From: Thermococcus sp. 21S7
Lineage (GTDB): Archaea > Methanobacteriota_B > Thermococci > Thermococcales > Thermococcaceae
Direction of reading: 5' to 3'
DNA length: 64,000 nt
NCBI RefSeq assembly: GCF_012027615.1
Contig: NZ_SNUT01000001.1
Location: 186,001-250,000, forward strand
Shown here in pieces: positions 63,153-64,000 of the stretch. The notes under the pieces are model-generated. The model saw only the letters and a program-made list of their open reading frames with translations, was not told the DNA's origin and did no database searches. A program made the translations under genes and the position numbers. Position 1 is the first letter of the stretch. The number at the start of each line of letters is the position of its first letter.

Positions 63153-64000
63153 TCAGACCCTCCTAAAGACGTTGACCGTTATGTTTGAACCGGTTCCACC
63201 AATGTTCTGGGTCAGGCCGATTTCCGCATCCGGCACCTGGCTCGGCGCCTCGCCGCGGAGCTGGAGGACAGCCTCAACCGTCTGGTAAACGCCTGTGGCT
63301 CCGACCGGATGACCGCGGGCCTTGAGTCCGCCCATCGTCTGTATCGGGTAGTCCGCGTCAATGGCTATCTGTCCCTCCTTGGCCAGCTTCGCTCCCTCCC
63401 CCTTCTTCGCGGCGCCGAGGGCTTCGAGGCTTAAAGCGGCCATGACGGTGAATGCATCGTGAACCTCGAAGAAGTCGATGTCCTTTGCCTCGACGCCCGC
63501 CATCTTGTAGGCCCTCTCTGCGGCGACCTTGGCCGCCTTGAGGGTGAGCAGGTCTTCCCTGCTGGCGAGGCTTATGGTGTCTATGGCGCGCCCCATTCCG
63601 GCAACCTCGACCCACTTCTCCTTCGGAACGCCAAGCTCCTCCGCCTTCTCAGGCGTGGTGATTATCACAGATGCCGCACCATCGCAGACCGGCGAAGCAT
63701 CAAACAGCTTGAGCGGGTCGGCAACATAGGGGCTCTTGAGGACGGTCTCGACCTTAATCGGGCGCTTGAACATGGCGTAGGGGTTCTTGGCGCCGTTGGC
63801 ATGGGCGTTGACCGCGAAGAGCGCCAAATCCTCCTCGGTGTAGCCGTAGGCCTTCATGTAGTAGCGCATGATGAGGGCGTTCAAAGCTACGAAGCTCGCC
63901 CCGTGGAAGAGCTCCCACTCGGCATCGGCAGCGTAGGCGAGGTAGCGCGTCGCGTCGCTCGGCCAGGCGTCGGTCATCTTCTCGACGCCGACGACGGCAA
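63153..64000 (-). CDS. Acetyl-CoA C-acetyltransferase (thiolase), 5' end beyond window
   Basis: The visible 282 residues hold DFFEVHDAFTVMAALSLEALG, GGLKARGHPVGATGVYQTVE (catalytic His) and GGTGSNITVNVF, all of archaeal thiolase; the nucleophile-containing N-terminal part lies outside. The frame continues past 64000, so the first ATG at 63977 is internal. With the DUF35 protein it makes acetoacetyl-CoA for mevalonate/ether-lipid synthesis; the HMG-CoA synthase gene is expected just upstream outside the window. Confidence 0.93.
   Translation of the reverse strand, partial: AVVGVEKMTDAWPSDATRYLAYAADAEWELFHGASFVALNALIMRYYMKAYGYTEEDLALFAVNAHANGAKNPYAMFKRPIKVETVLKSPYVADPLKLFDASPVCDGAASVIITTPEKAEELGVPKEKWVEVAGMGRAIDTISLASREDLLTLKAAKVAAERAYKMAGVEAKDIDFFEVHDAFTVMAALSLEALGAAKKGEGAKLAKEGQIAIDADYPIQTMGGLKARGHPVGATGVYQTVEAVLQLRGEAPSQVPDAEIGLTQNIGGTGSNITVNVFRRV

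Overview
The window reads as chromosome of a Thermococcales archaeon, most likely a Thermococcus species. Evidence: an archaellum operon with four archaellins, Hel308 helicase, archaeal TBP and MBF1, SRP19, TrmI, pyruvoyl arginine decarboxylase plus aminopropyltransferase, ADP-forming acyl-CoA synthetase alpha subunit with indolepyruvate ferredoxin oxidoreductase, NfnAB/sulfide dehydrogenase, an Mrp-type antiporter with MbhD/MbhE-like subunits, Zn-ribbon/thiolase pair, TATA/BRE promoters, frequent GTG/TTG starts and GGTG-type ribosome sites. No rRNA, CRISPR array or complete insertion sequence was seen; there is one tRNA (Leu, anticodon TAG).

Layout. 1-5.7 kb: archaellum genes flaB1-B4, flaC, flaD, flaF, flaG on the minus strand, with a promoter and three 12-bp repeats upstream. 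5.7-6.3 kb: gene-free, hairpin-rich DNA and tRNA-Leu. 6.4-9.8 kb: a self-regulated operon (two DUF2178 membrane proteins, XRE regulator, a frameshifted membrane gene, NatAB-like ABC exporter) behind a tandem palindromic operator. 9.8-14.5 kb: RNA-binding UPF0201 protein, ZIP transporter, UPF0200 kinase, Hel308. 14.5-20.9 kb: complete oligopeptide ABC transporter. 21-25.7 kb: RAM-domain protein, SRP19, DUF257, TrmI, then NfnAB under a promoter with two GTTn3AAC (SurR-type) sites. 25.7-27.6 kb: truncated ATPase, candidate C/D sRNA, gcvH and a candidate structured RNA. 27.6-31.4 kb: Mrp operon. 31.4-40.7 kb: ACT protein, CPA2 antiporter, polyamine genes, several uncharacterised proteins, a membrane-anchored winged-helix regulator, an MBL hydrolase and an SSS symporter. 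40.8-44.7 kb: acyl-CoA synthetase alpha plus IorAB operon for aromatic amino-acid fermentation.

44.8-58.4 kb is the accessory region and the most unusual part. It starts with a McrBC-like pair (DUF2357/PD-(D/E)XK nuclease and AAA+ ATPase) followed by a beta-CASP metallo-beta-lactamase nuclease. Then come a small membrane protein, an ADP-ribosylglycohydrolase, an AGOG-type DNA glycosylase, a DUF7662-like protein, an unrecognised protein with a helix-hairpin-helix-like motif, a DUF6884 protein, a second ADP-ribosylglycohydrolase, a TPR protein and a decayed third ADP-ribosylglycohydrolase. It ends with an archaeal ATPase gene bracketed at both ends by paired CTTACCCC-type palindromes with identical 19-bp spacing. 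I interpret this as a defence-type island that may link ADP-ribose removal with DNA base excision; this is inference.

58.5-64 kb returns to core genes: TBP, DUF356, a VapBC-like pair, MBF1, GNAT acetyltransferase, EamA transporter, and the DUF35/thiolase pair running off the window end.
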